A DNA stretch of 64,000 nucleotides from Clavaria fumosa (taxonomy: Eukaryota; Basidiomycota; Agaricomycetes; Agaricales; Clavariaceae): contig OX637796.1 of the NCBI GenBank assembly GCA_951802425.1, forward strand, positions 4,154,001 through 4,218,000, given 5' to 3'. The notes beneath the pieces were generated by a model, which saw nothing but the letters and a program-made list of their open reading frames with translations, did no database searches and was not told where the DNA came from. Shown one piece after another: positions 1-10,869 of the stretch. A program made the translations under genes and the position numbers. Numbering within the stretch: position 1 is the stretch's first letter; each line of letters starts with the position of its first letter.

Positions 1-1
1 A

Positions 2-832
2 TACAACTCCCACGCTAACGGCGTCATCGAACGTGCCCATCGATCGGTCCGTGAGTCGTTAATCAAAGCAGCAGATGGAGACGAATCGAAATGGCCGGAC
101 GTTTTACCCTCAGTCATTTGGGCAGAACGAACCACGATCCAACGGTCCACCGGCCACTCCCCATTTTACATCGCACATGGCGTCGAACCGCTTTTCCCCT
201 TCGACATATCCGAAGCAACATATTTAATTTCGACCGCCGACGCCCCGATGACCACTCCGGAACTGATAGCCCTTCGTGCCCACCAACTGCAAAAACGAGA
301 AGAAGATCTAGCAACAATCGCCGATAAAGTGCTCGCTGCCCGCAAACAATCCGTCAAGCAGTTCATCGACGCACACCGGAAGTCTATTATCGACTACGAC
401 TTCCAACCCGGATCGTTGGTATTGATCCGCAATTCGGCCGTTGAAATGGAATTAAATCGAAAAACAAAACCGCGATTCTTCGGACCGATGATCGTCGTTC
501 GCCGAACACAATATGGCGCCTATATTCTCTCGGAACTCGACGGCGCCATTTCCAAAATCCACTACGCAGCTTTCCGCATCATTCCCTACTATCCGAGGTC
601 GCAAACATCGATTCCGGTCACTTCTATCATCGACCAAACGACGGAGATAAACGAGGACATCTCTCCCTATCAAATACACGAGGCGTCACCCAACTCTATC
701 GACAGAGAAGATGAGCAAAACCAAGCGGCTGACCTATCCGATGAATCCGATAATGAAACCACCGACGACGACACTGCAGAAACTCGTCCGCAACGCTCCG
801 GAGCAACCCGGAACCTTCGGCCTCGCCATTAA
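2..832 (+). CDS. Ty3/gypsy integrase C-terminal part (5' end outside window)
   Basis: An open frame runs in from the window edge and ends at a TAA at 830-832. The first residues contain NGVIERAHRS, the region around the third catalytic acid (Glu) of a retroviral-type integrase. HGVEPLFPFD, a long helical stretch and FQPGSLVLIRNS then follow, as in the integrase C-terminal domain that binds DNA in Ty3/gypsy elements. The tail after about residue 210 is acidic and ends with RSGATRNLRPRH. The first two catalytic aspartates and all upstream gag-pol lie outside the window, so completeness cannot be judged. No disabling change is seen in this part. An A-tract of about 19 bases lies at roughly 891-911. 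A clear polypurine tract or LTR was not recognised downstream. Confidence 0.85.
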   Translation, partial: YNSHANGVIERAHRSVRESLIKAADGDESKWPDVLPSVIWAERTTIQRSTGHSPFYIAHGVEPLFPFDISEATYLISTADAPMTTPELIALRAHQLQKREEDLATIADKVLAARKQSVKQFIDAHRKSIIDYDFQPGSLVLIRNSAVEMELNRKTKPRFFGPMIVVRRTQYGAYILSELDGAISKIHYAAFRIIPYYPRSQTSIPVTSIIDQTTEINEDISPYQIHEASPNSIDREDEQNQAADLSDESDNETTDDDTAETRPQRSGATRNLRPRH

Positions 833-1054
833 GTATTTTTTCTCCATCATATCCTTCATTTTTCTATACTTCACATTGATTCACACCTTCAAAAAAAAAA
901 AAAAAAAAAAAATCGAAATTTCGGACAAGTCCAAACTTTATACCCGACGTTCTTTCAACCATTTTCTCACATTCTCACATTCCTCACTTATCCCACACGA
1001 CATACCATACCAAATAGAAAAAGAAAAACATATATAAAAACAAAAACAAAATAT

Positions 1055-1655
1055 TTACTTAGAGGACGACTCGCCAAGGAGGAGCATCCGGAGCAGCTCC
1101 GCTCCGGCCTTCACCTGGTCCGCCCCCCTCTCCATCATCTCCAGCGCCCTATCGAGCGCCTCCCTCCCGGACACCCCTCGCGCCACCTCCCGCTCCTTAC
1201 CCTTCCGACTTGGTCCCGCCTCCGCCCGCCTCTCCTCCGCCTCCGCCTCTGCTGCGGCCCGCTCAGTAGCCGCCCTCTCCTCGCTCGTGCGCTGTTTCTC
1301 GGCCTCGACCTCCTCCCGCCTTCTCGTCCGCTCAGCGGACCACTCGTCCCCGCGGAGCTTCCGCCACTTCTTGAGCCTTCGCGCGACCCGGACGAGTCCC
1401 TCGTCCACCTCCACGTCGTCGTCGATCGCTGCCACATATCCGGCAAGAAAATCGTCCTAAAAACGTTGTCAGTGCGATACAAAAAAGTACGAAAGATTCT
1501 CGTTCACGCACCGCGTCACCCGCATACGTCCCCACCCACTCCGCGCACTCTCCATCCTGCCCCCGATCCGGCAACTCCTCGCCCGGCGCCATGGCCTGCG
1601 CCTCGGTCATCGCCTGGACTGCGTTTCGAAAGATTGAAGAATCGAAGTTTTCCAT
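1055..1655 (-). CDS. hypothetical protein, two exons, charged alpha-helical C-terminus
   Basis: A gene model of 181 residues: exon 1 is 1655-1512, exon 2 is 1456-1055. The 55-nt intron (1457-1511) has a GTGCGT donor and a TTTTTAG acceptor and keeps phase 0, which explains why two frames overlap here. The start MENFDSSIF was chosen because it is the first ATG before the conserved-looking stretch; an ATG further upstream would add 24 residues. The first 60 residues hold GECAEWVGTYAGDA and a short acidic run. The rest is rich in Arg, Glu and Ala with heptad-like spacing (likely coiled coil, about residues 75-125) and a basic RKGKERE patch. I do not recognise the family. Its position between retroelement ends suggests it may be transposon-associated rather than a host gene; that is inference. 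Confidence 0.5.
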
Positions 1656-2476
1656 TGTCGGAGAGTTGACGTGTTGCTGTCGCTGGAGAAAACACAAGGG
1701 TGTGTTTGGACCTATGTGCACCCACACGACGCGTACTTCACGATCAACAAACCGTTATTTGGCCTTGTTTGGTTGCAACCGAGGGCGGTTGCATTTTCAG
1801 CCCCCGGGAGAATGTAAGGACCATATGCGATCTAAACACGGAAACATGACAGATACCGACTATCCGGATGTTTTGCGATCCAAAGAAATTACGTGCGATA
1901 CGAACCGATAACGATCCGACACCGTCCGATAACGACCGATAGTATCCGATACATGTCCGATGTCGGACACTTCGGTCTTCAATCCCCCGTGACGATCACA
2001 GCCCACCGCTCTCACACACCGCCCACGCCTCTCTATTTCACCTCTCCAGCACGGTCAGCGCTCGACATACACACTATTCCATTCCCATTCCTTTATTTCA
2101 TATACCATGCTGTAAATTTCATATTATGATCCCTTTCAACCATTCAATCCTTTAAACGTTTCAAACCCTTTGCAGTACCTTGTCCATTGTTCTTAGTACC
2201 CCTTTGCTGTACCAGCCCCACTTTCCTTCAGTTTATGAGCGGTCCGGACATTTGCTAGTTATCGGACATTTCATTCCTCCGAGCTACTCATTTCCCTTGT
2301 GATATAACTCCTTCATGTAACCCTTCACGCGACATGGCGCTGTTCCATGTGTTTTCCGGACATTTCCGTACATTCCAATTTGCTGTACTTACAGAACTGT
2401 ACTTAAGTACACTCCGGACCTCTCTGAAATACAGCTTTTCTGAACCCCTTCTCTCTGTTAGAAACCTCACCTAAGC
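1656..2476. other. unassigned spacer with CCGATA-type short repeats
   Basis: No convincing gene. Around 1890-1970 the sequence repeats variants of CCGATA/CGATAC about a dozen times, giving a locally palindromic, CpG-rich stretch. A short frame near 1770-1870 encodes a possible C2H2-like remnant (spaced Cys and His, ending MRSKHGN), too short to call. The part from 2150 to 2476 carries several TCCGGACAT-like words and may be the decayed end of the minus-strand gypsy element next to it. Confidence 0.3.
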
Positions 2477-5400
2477 TCACCCGTCGTCGCAACCTTCGAT
2501 CCGCTGGCCTCCGTCGTTGCCGGCCCTTCGTCTTATCGCACCATCCTTATCGGATTTTATCGGACACATAGCAGAATATCCCGGACACCGTATATTTCTA
2601 TTTCTCACACATTTTGAATTCATACTCCACATCCTCAAGGGTGTTTGGTGAATCTCTAACGCCTTACAGGAACCCCTGAAGGACTTGACTGTAATCAAGC
2701 AGTTGCAGCAAGAACCGTAATACCCACTACACCGGAGGAGACGCGCCGCTCCAAGTCCTGTGAGGTCGAGCCCAATCGCTTCGAGCAGTGTCCGTTTCGT
2801 GAATTTGTCGACAATAACAAGGATGGCATTATGTCCACGGGAGAGGGGGAGGGGACCGACTATGTCCCATGAAATCACCGACCAGGGACCATCGGGCACC
2901 AGATGGGGGTGCAGTGGGGCAGCACGCTTGGTACGGTCGGGCTTCGTCCGCTGGCATGTCTCACACCCCTGGGCATACCGATCCGCATCTTTTACCATGT
3001 CCGGCCACCAATAACCCTTCACTAGTGCTGCTCTCAACTTCCGGGGCCCAGGGTGTCCAGCAGCGGGGAGGTCATGCTCAAACTCGAGAACGGCCTCACG
3101 AGCTCCTAGGGGGACCCAAGTGACTATCCCCTTCCGCCAGAGTCCAGCACGATCTCGTGTCCACTCATCATCAAGCTCCTCCGGCTTCTGTATGTGTACC
3201 GCGCTATTTTTCTGGAGTAGCGTCTCCATTTCCGATGTGAATGACACACGGACTTCCGTTTCTGGGAAAACCTGCACCGGTGCATCCTCCTCCACCATCT
3301 CTCCATAGTCCGGTCTCCGGGAGAGTGCATCTGCCTTTGTATTCGACTTGCCAGTGCGATACTTTATCTCAAAGTCAAAGCACTGGAGCTCTCCAACCCA
3401 ACGAACCTGCCTCGGCTTCAACTTCTGGGGCTTCCGGAAGTACTGGAGGTTTGCATGGTCCGTCCAGATCTCAATCGTCTCCTCTGCTCCAATGAGGTAT
3501 GCTCGCCACTCGCGAAGTGCCCGAATCACAGCCAAGAACTCCTTGTCGTACACATCGTAGTTCTTCTCAGCTGCAGTGAGGGCCTTGGAGATATAGTCAA
3601 CAACTCTCCAGGTTCCATCCATCTGCTGCTGCGAGAGCACTCCACCAGTTGCCAGGTTGCTTGCATCTGTCTCTACCTTCCATCTCCCTTTGTCCTGAGG
3701 CAGAGCCAAGACTGGGGCCGATACGAGTGCCTGGCGGAGATCTCGGAAGGCTGCTTCCTCCTCCTCCTCCCATTTCCATGGAACATTCCCAGTCAGCCGG
3801 AAGAGTGGCTTTGCCCGGGCAGAAAGATTCGGGATGTGTCGGCGGAGGTAGTTCAGCATTCCATTGAACCTCTGGACATCCTTCACATTCTTGGGACATG
3901 GCCAATCTCGGACTGCCGCACCCTTGGCCGGATCATGCTCTAGTCTGTTGTGGGAGATCTTCATCCCCAGGAAGATGATCTCGCTCTTCTCAAACTCGCA
4001 TTTACTGAGTTTGAGACACAGCCCATTCTCTCCAAACTTCCTCAAGACCCGATCCATCCAGTACCGGTGTGTAGCCAAGTCCTCTGCAAACACAATGACA
4101 TCATCCACATAGGCCCTCACATGTCCTCCTGCAATCTCCTCCCTCAACACATGATTCATGAAGCGTTGGAAGGTAGCAGGGGCATTCTGCAGTCCAAACC
4201 ACATGACAGCTGGTTCGAAGAGTCCACAGGGTGTCAGGAAGGCGCAGCGGTGCTGGTGCTCGGGCCAGACCTGCATAGATGGGAAACCTCCCTTTGCATC
4301 AATCTTAGAGTAGATCGACGCTCCTTTAAGCACATCCACTGTGTCTCGGATGCGGGGGAGGGGGTACTTGTCCTTGATCAGGTGTGCATTCAGCCTCGAG
4401 TAGTCGATGATTGGCCGCAGTTTGTCCTTCTCATGTTTGAAGAAGAAGGGGCTGGCATACGGGGATTTTGAGGGCCGGATTCGTCCAGAAGCAAGCTGCT
4501 CATCCACCCAACGGTTCATCTCCACCATCTCCTGCCGTGTCAAAGAATACAGCTTGGAGGAGAGGTGCTCAGGGTCCTTTTTGAACTCGATCTTAATATC
4601 GAAGTCTGGTCGGGAGCAGGGAAGTTCATCCCACTTCGCTTCACTAAACACCAAAGGGTAGCGGCTGGGCCAATCGGGGGTAGGGCCAGAGTTGGGAAAA
4701 CGGGTGTCCAGAATACTCGTGGATGTGAGGGTACTCGTTTTCAGGGGTGCAGAGACTCGAGGGGATGGGGAACACTGTGGGGGGCAGCAGGTAAGGCTCA
4801 GCTCTGCCTTCTGCCAGTCGATATCTGGGTTATGCCGCTTGAGCCAGTCATGCCCAAGGATGACCTTGTGGGACTGGGTCTTTCCCAGCAGAAAGTGGAT
4901 CCGCTCCTGGTGGTCACCAACTCTCACCAGCACCTCTATCCCATACCGGACCTTTCCATTCCTGTTCTGTGTCCCATCCACATTATACATGGTGATTGGG
5001 TTCAGCAGGAGAGATGGCTCCAGTCCCACTCCTTTCGCCCACTCCAAATCCATGAAGCAGTTGGTGCACCCTGAGTCAACAAGGGCCTTCATTGTGGTCC
5101 CTTTGCCAGTGCTGAAAGCCTCCAAGTGCACCTGGATGGCTAGCTCTCGTGGCACATGTTTCCGCACTTCTGGCCGCACTCTGGTTAGGCGCTCTGCCAG
5201 TCTCACTTCCTCCTTCACCTCAGCCCCAATTCGGGTATGTCTCCGCTGCAAGATAGTATATCGGGGTATACTTGCAGCAGGCACAGGGATGGAAAGGGGG
5301 CTGGCACACTTCTTCTCCCCAGTGGGAGTCCTCCTCTCTCTCTCACACAGCTCTATGCAGGCTCGGAGCCATGCAATCTCTTTCTCATATCCCTCTGCCA

Positions 5401-6247
5401 TTTGGGGGGCACATGGTGCTGCCCGGGTTTGGGCCCTTGGGACCTGCAGACGCGTATCAGGCAGGGGGCAGAAACGGACAGCATGGCCAGTCTGGTGGCA
5501 TCGGAAACAACATCTCTCATCAGCAGGGGCCCATCCTTGGGCCATGGCCACATCTGGAGTACACAGCAGAGGGGTCACAAGAGGTTGCAAAACGGTCACG
5601 GCAGGTCGTGGTAGGGTCGCGGTGGGTCGCGCAAGGGTCACAGTGGGTCGCGGTGTCCGTTCCGTGAGTATCCCATCCAGTCGCCTTTGCTGGGCATCAA
5701 GCCTCTCAGCCAGCACCTTCCATTCTCCATATGTCTCTGGCATCGGGGAGACACCATAGATTCTCTCCACCAACCTCCTACTCAGGTTCAACTCCAGCCA
5801 ATGGACTAGGATTCCTGAGTCCTTCTCTGCACTCAACTTCGCCCGTCGGAACAGCGTCTCGAATTTTGCGAAGAACTCTGGTGCTGTCATGGCACCCTGT
5901 TTCAGCCCTGCAATATCGGCAAGGGCAGTCGCACGGTCATTCGGGTCATCGAATGCGCACTTCATCTCCTCCACAAACTCTGCCCAGGTTCCGGCCTCGC
6001 CACTACCCAGGATCTCTTCCGCCTTCATATTCGCCCACTCTGCAGCGAATCCTTCTCCAGTAATTTTGCTCAGAGCAAGAAGGACCTTCACCAGGTCCAC
6101 AGCATAGACAGTCGGGTTCGCCATAAACAGGAGGCGAAGGGATCGGAGGAACGTACGGAAGTTCCTTTTCTGCCCATCAAAGGGGGCAACAGATAGGTCA
6201 AGCCTCATAGGTTGGGCTACAGGCGGGGCGACATGGTCTGCCATCAC
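2477..6247 (-). pseudogene. Ty3/gypsy Gag-Pol polyprotein, integrase truncated
   Basis: A single 1256-residue frame. Gag occupies about residues 15-200. A CCHC zinc knuckle (CFRCHQTGHAVRFC) lies near 247-260, and the aspartic protease active site is VDSGCTNCF near 390. Reverse transcriptase runs about 540-740 with YVDD near 712, RNase H starts near 860 (ETDASN), and the integrase HHCC zinc domain is near 1060-1105. The first integrase catalytic Asp (SWDIVG) is near 1128. Homology stops after about residue 1167 (near base 2745). The last 90 residues are unrelated, so the second catalytic Asp, the Glu and the C-terminal domain are missing. The long open frame up to that point suggests a fairly young element broken by a 3' deletion or rearrangement. 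The start is the ATG-ATG pair at 6247. A second, older copy of the same family lies at 10870-12298. Confidence 0.9.
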
Positions 6248-6818
6248 AGGCCCTGGATGCTGTAAATAAAGTTCCAGGCCTTGGGCACTCAGGATTTCTT
6301 CGATCTCTTAACAGTCCTGTCCTCTTAGGCTGCTCTTCTGTGTACTTATGTACCTATAGAACTCTTATTCTATGAAACTTTTGTTAACGTGGGGCCCAAA
6401 TGGTGTCCCAGGTGGTCGCTCCACAACTCCTAATGAGTTGCCCATGCACCCTTCTGACAATGGTCACAGAGCAAGGGCCCTGTCCACTGGACCAGGAAAC
6501 TACAGAAAGACTATGTAGGGGCCTTTCCTTGCCCTGTACACTACACGATTCACTGGTACGTAGCTGTAAAACAAAGTTCCGGGCCTTGGGCACTCGGTAT
6601 CACTTGGGGAGGGTCACAGTTGACTTCCTCCTGGTCTGGTCACGTGTATCTACACACAGTAAAAATTTCGCGCGGTTCTGTTACACACCGCGGGCAGGGT
6701 AAAGGAGAAGAGGATGATAGGGGCTGAGCTGTGACAACGTGTCACAGTTTGAAATTAAGGGTCCAGGCTAGCCGGGTTAGGACACGGGGCTAGGGCGGAC
6801 AGGCGGATCTTAGTATTA
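6248..6818 (-). other. leader / possible 5' LTR region of the minus-strand gypsy element
   Basis: No gene. Read on the minus strand this lies directly upstream of the gag ATG. A stretch of about 30 bp containing GTGCCCAAGGCC occurs twice (about 6255-6290 and 6560-6595), suggesting an internal duplication in the LTR or leader. An inverted repeat CTGTGACA-acg-TGTCACAG sits at about 6728-6747. LTR boundaries could not be fixed because no matching 3' LTR is present. Confidence 0.35.
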
Positions 6819-6913
6819 TATCAGACTGGGTCTCACACAACTTAAGCGTAAGGTCATGACGACAATACTAAGATAAGGGGAAAAGGGTACAAGAATGGAA
6901 AAGACGTAGTATA

Positions 6914-8533
6914 CAGTGAGGGACAAAACTGTTGCAATGTTGAGTCATTTTGCATTATTATCCATGTTATGTAACATTTAAGAAGGGTAAAATTAAGTAA
7001 AAATATACACTGGATAGACCTACTTCTTGGCTATATTTCAGCTTTTATCTCATCCAGATCTATCCATTATTCATTAAGAAAATAAATATTTTGTATGGGG
7101 GTAGTATTGCAACAGTTTTGTCCCTCACAGTTCAGGGTAAAGAAAACTCTATTTATCAGTATTTGGTATGGCCCCCTTTGGCCTTTAACACTGCCTCAAC
7201 TCTCCTAGGCATACTTTCAATAAGTCCCTGGCACACTGATGCATCTATCCCATTCCACTCCTTCTCCAAAGCTCCAGTATTCCACCAGGTGGCTTGTCAT
7301 ATGCCCCAAGCTTCTTCTTCAGGTGATTCCATAAATGTTCAATAGGATTGAGGTCTGGGGACTGTGCTGGCCATGAGAGGACCTTGAAACTATTGTCTTG
7401 GAACCAAGCCTTGGCCTTCTTGCTGACATGTTTGGGGTCATTGTCCTGTTGGAAGATGACATCTCTGGAAGTTTTGTCATAATAGGTGAGGCTGGCTTGA
7501 AGATCCTCCTCCAAGATTTTGGTGTAGAGCTCTGCATCCATCCTACCATCAATCTTGACTGCATAGCCAGGTCCTTCCCACATCATGCACCCCCACATCA
7601 TCAGAGATCCCCCCCCAAACTTCCTAGTCCCCTGCACAAGCCTATCACTCAGGCCCTCCCCTGCCTTTTTCCACACCCATCTCCTCCCATCTGAACCAAA
7701 ACGATTAATCTTGGTCTCATCAGACCAGACAACCTTCTTCCAATCCTCCACAGTCCAATCTTGGTGGCTGACAGCAAAATCCATCCTCTCCTTCCTGTGT
7801 CTCTGAGACAGTGAGGGTTTCTTCTGCTTCACCACAGCTTTCATCCCAGCCTTCTGCAAGCCACGACGTACAGTTTTGGAGGAGAGGGGCTGGTTGGTGA
7901 TATCCTGAAGAGATTTGGTGATTTGGGTGGCATTCTCAGCCTTCTGGGATGAGATAAGGTGGAGGGCATAGCGAATGTTGGCATCAGAGAGGAGGGAGGG
8001 TCGACCACCAAGGGATTTGGAAAGGGAGGAACGATGTTTGGAGCGAAGCCTGGAGATGGTGCTGGTGTGGACTCCAGTCAGAGAGGATATCTGATGGGCA
8101 GAGTGCCCAGAATCAAGCAGAGAAAGGATGTGATTAGCCTGAGTAGTGGTGAGGGGCTTCATGCTGCTCTGAGCTCTGGGGGGAGGATGGTTGCACCCCA
8201 AGGGGGTGTATATATACCACAAAATGAACCAGTCACCTGACATTGTTGATTGCAATGTGTGGCTGTGCTCTATTTTGTAGCAAATCAACAAAATCAGGTG
8301 ACTTTGTACCATCAGACTGGAAGGGACAAAACTGTTGCAATGCTACCCCCACACAAAATATTTAAATCCTCAGTGATTAATGAATGGATTTATATGGGAT
8401 AAATGTTGAAATATAGCCAGGAAGTAGGTCTATTTAAAGAATATTTTTAGCCAATTTTATCTCCAATATATGATATGTAATACAGATGACAATGCAAAAT
8501 GACCAAACATTGCAACAGTTTTGTCCCTCACTG
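6914..8533 (-). mobile_element. Tc1/mariner-type transposon with 217-bp compound inverted repeats
   Basis: The element is 1620 bp, flanked by TA at 6912-6913 and 8534-8535, the usual TA target duplication of this superfamily. Its terminal inverted repeats (6914-7130 and 8317-8533) are both 217 bp and align along their whole length. Each arm begins with CAGTGAGGGACAAAACTG and ends with the same word in inverted orientation, so four copies of the likely transposase site are present. The single transposase gene lies between the arms on the minus strand. The insertion splits family A copy 1. Confidence 0.93.
7245..8162 (-). pseudogene. Tc1-family transposase (DDE), frameshifted near the C-terminus
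   Basis: The likely start is MKPLTTTQAN at 8162, just inside the inverted repeat; an in-frame extension to 8312 lacks family features. Residues about 1-110 carry two helix-turn-helix regions with a GGRPSLLS hook between them, as in Tc1 DNA-binding domains. The catalytic triad is visible: Asp in VVWSDETKINRFG, Asp in FQQDNDPKH, and Glu in SPDLNPIEHLW, 34 residues after the second Asp, i.e. DD34E type. After PPGGILELW the frame is lost by a small indel (about 7256-7275). The other frame continues with EKEWNGIDASVCQGL and ends GGHTKY near 7145, the expected family C-terminus. So about 45 C-terminal residues are out of frame. The enzyme would convert TA sites by cut-and-paste; this copy is probably inactive. 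Confidence 0.88.
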
Positions 8534-8742
8534 TATATAGCGAACGCTTCGGCATTTGCCGGCGTTCCCACGCTCGGACCTCTCGGATCACGTGATGCGC
8601 CCAGGCCCAGGTCATGTGATCTTACGATTATGTAATCTGACCACAGCCACAGGTCATGTGACCTTCCAACAACCCTCCCCAGTTTCTCCACAACTGCACT
8701 TTGGGATGGCTTACATAAGCGATCCTAACAACTCTTGACAGT

Positions 8743-10162
8743 ATGTCATATGCTCCACCACAGACACCCCAACCCAACCCGCCAAGGATGTGCTTGAGGT
8801 CCCATCAGGACGAAACAGCGCTGCCTCAGGCCCCCTCACCATCCATACACACCCAACCGACAACCTTGCAAGGCCCTTCAGGTCCCCAGACCCCGGCCTC
8901 TGCGTCTGCTTTGTTGGGGAGGATGCTCAGGCTAGGTTTGGTTTCTTCAGGAGGCTCCAACCCCCTGGCCCCAGTACCCCCTTATCCTCCTGCTCCACCC
9001 ATGATGCCTCCAAGCCCTACTCTGCTACCTCAGCCCTCAGCCCCTGTTCATGGGTCAAGATATACACTTACACTGGTACTACCCCCACTATCCCCGATCA
9101 TGACTAACTACTCTGGAGTGCTACCAGCACTCCCTTTCCTGATACCTGGTGTTAACCCACCACCCTCAGCACATGGGTCACGATGTCTGCTGCTGCCAAC
9201 CCTGGACCTTCTGCCACAGTTGCCACCACAACCCTTCAAGATTCCAGGGATTCTGCAAGGAATTCCACCAGTGGTACCCCCCATGGTGCCCATTGGAAAT
9301 CTGCCTGCCGGTCCACCACAGTACATCTACTACCTGGTACCTGGAGACGATGGCCCCAAACTCAAGGAGCCCAACATCTTCACAGGTAAGGACCTGGCAT
9401 GGCTAACAATGTTCATCTCACAGTGCATTATGTGGTTTCTGGAGAAGCCGCAGAAATTCACTACTGATCGGGATCACATCTTATTTGCCTTGTCATACCT
9501 CCGAGACCAAGCAAATACCTGGTGGATGCCATACCTCATCCAGCAACCGCCCCCCACAATGTTGGACAAGTGGGACAGCTTCACCACAGAATTATTTCTG
9601 GTATTTGGAAACCCTCACTTACACACAACCTTGAAGAGTGCATTGCACAATTTGAAAATGCCCAACAATTCCTGCATCATGGAATACATTGTCACTTTCA
9701 ATTCGCACATGCCCTACACCAGATACAATGATGCTGTGCTTGCTGAAGCCTTTTACCAGGGGCATCAAAGACCAGTTTCAATACACAAGTCAAGAGCAGG
9801 AGTTCACCGGACTCTGCCAGCAAGCTTTGGCCTTTGATGAGCAGTACTGGCAATGTGAGGAGGAATGAAGCCACTTTCTGATGTCTGTCCAATATGGAAA
9901 GCAACCCAGTGACTCGTCATGTGGAAATTTGTCAAACCCAACCAAAGACTGCAACACGAAACCTGCCAACAACCAATCCTTGAACCGCCCTGCACCTGCT
10001 CCAGCAACCACCCCCACCATGACACCTGCTCTGGCCAAATCCACCTCAACCCCTGTAGCAAAGCCCAAGGAGGGTAAGACAGAGAAATCTGCTCCTTGTG
10101 GACCACTCTCCACTGAGGAGAAAGACTGCTGCCAGGCCACCAGACTTTGCTTGTTGTTATGA
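8743..10162 (+). pseudogene. Ty3/gypsy Gag remnant with frameshift, pol missing
   Basis: The frame 8743-9837 starts with a Pro-rich segment. From about residue 205 it shows a retrotransposon Gag fold: KEPNIFTGKDLAWLTMFI, ANTWWMPYL, and TTELFLVFGNPHL. Near 9750-9762 the frame slips: the natural continuation (GIKDQFQYTSQEQEF, then ALAFDEQYWQCEEE) is in another frame. A further frame 9881-10162 holds the basic, Pro/Thr-rich linker. It ends with LSTEEKDCCQATRLCLL, which resembles the stretch before a zinc knuckle, but only degraded. No protease or reverse transcriptase follows. The ATG sits only 13 bp after the family A repeat end, so that repeat may have been its LTR. Confidence 0.75.
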
Positions 10163-10869
10163 CCCCATCCGATTACATAAGCACAATCCCCGCTCTGGAC
10201 CAACTCTGGCCATCTCTGATCTGCTCCTCTGCTCCTCCACATCCTCTGCTCCACACCTCCCTCGGACTCCATTCCGCCGTACTTTGGACCTTTCGGACTT
10301 TGTTCTAGAACCTTCTCCCTCCATCCCCTTGTTCTGTTTACCATTGAGAGGATACCCTTGACCCATGGGAGTTATTTTTGTTGTTATTTCATTGTTCCAT
10401 GAAAATTGCACAGGCACTTGTGGTGAAACTCTCCTAGTAATTTGATATGTACATTGTTTCACATTACTCCTATACTCTGTCCTTGCAGTATAAGTTCCCA
10501 CTTGTATCTCCCTGCTCCTCAGTTTGAATATTAACATCTCTTGATCCTAAACATCTCTGAGCTTTTGTCCTCATCATCCTCAATGTTCTCCACATCATCC
10601 GACCAACTCCGAGCAACTCCGGCAGACTCCAATCAACTTCGGAGTTTGACTTACATTCTGATTCTCTCTTGGGTATTGTTTCTGTTTGATAAATAGGGAC
10701 ACGTATATACATGGTGGCACAACACATATGTTGAGGCCACAGTCCCATAAGTCTCCTCCTTCTTGTTTACTTCTCCATTTCTCCAATATCGGACTTCGAT
10801 CGGACTCTGATAGAACATCTCTGCTCTGCTCCGCTAACCCCTTTGCTACTAACCTGTTAGGACCGTGAC
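10163..10869. other. unassigned repeat-derived spacer
   Basis: No gene recognised. The stretch is rich in CTCCGxxCTCC-like words (CTCTGCTCC, ACTCCGAGCAACTCCGG) typical of decayed LTR or promoter-like repeat sequence. It ends at a sharp junction near 10870, where minus-strand gypsy protease sequence begins. TGTTAGGACCGTGACA just before the junction resembles an LTR start, but no partner was found. Confidence 0.3.

Larger units (their letters stand above)
6819..8730. repeat. dispersed LTR-like repeat, family A copy 1, split by a Tc1-like element
   Basis: The two halves 6819-6913 and 8536-8730 together make about 290 bp that aligns throughout with 25528-25786 and 62077-62364. All copies start TATCAGACTGGG and end GATCCTAACA (or AATCCTAACA). 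Copies 2 and 3 are flanked by perfect 5-bp duplications, which defines the ends. Here the flanks do not match (TATTA and ACTCT), so this copy may be one LTR of a longer element. A plus-strand gag ATG begins 13 bp after its end, and a minus-strand gag starts 570 bp before its beginning. Several TCATGTGA/CACGTG-like words lie inside. CpG sites are best preserved in this copy. Confidence 0.75.

Noticed and set aside
4692..5759. 355-codon plus-strand frame opposite the gypsy polyprotein
   Set aside because: Antisense shadow of gag and protease; no family features.
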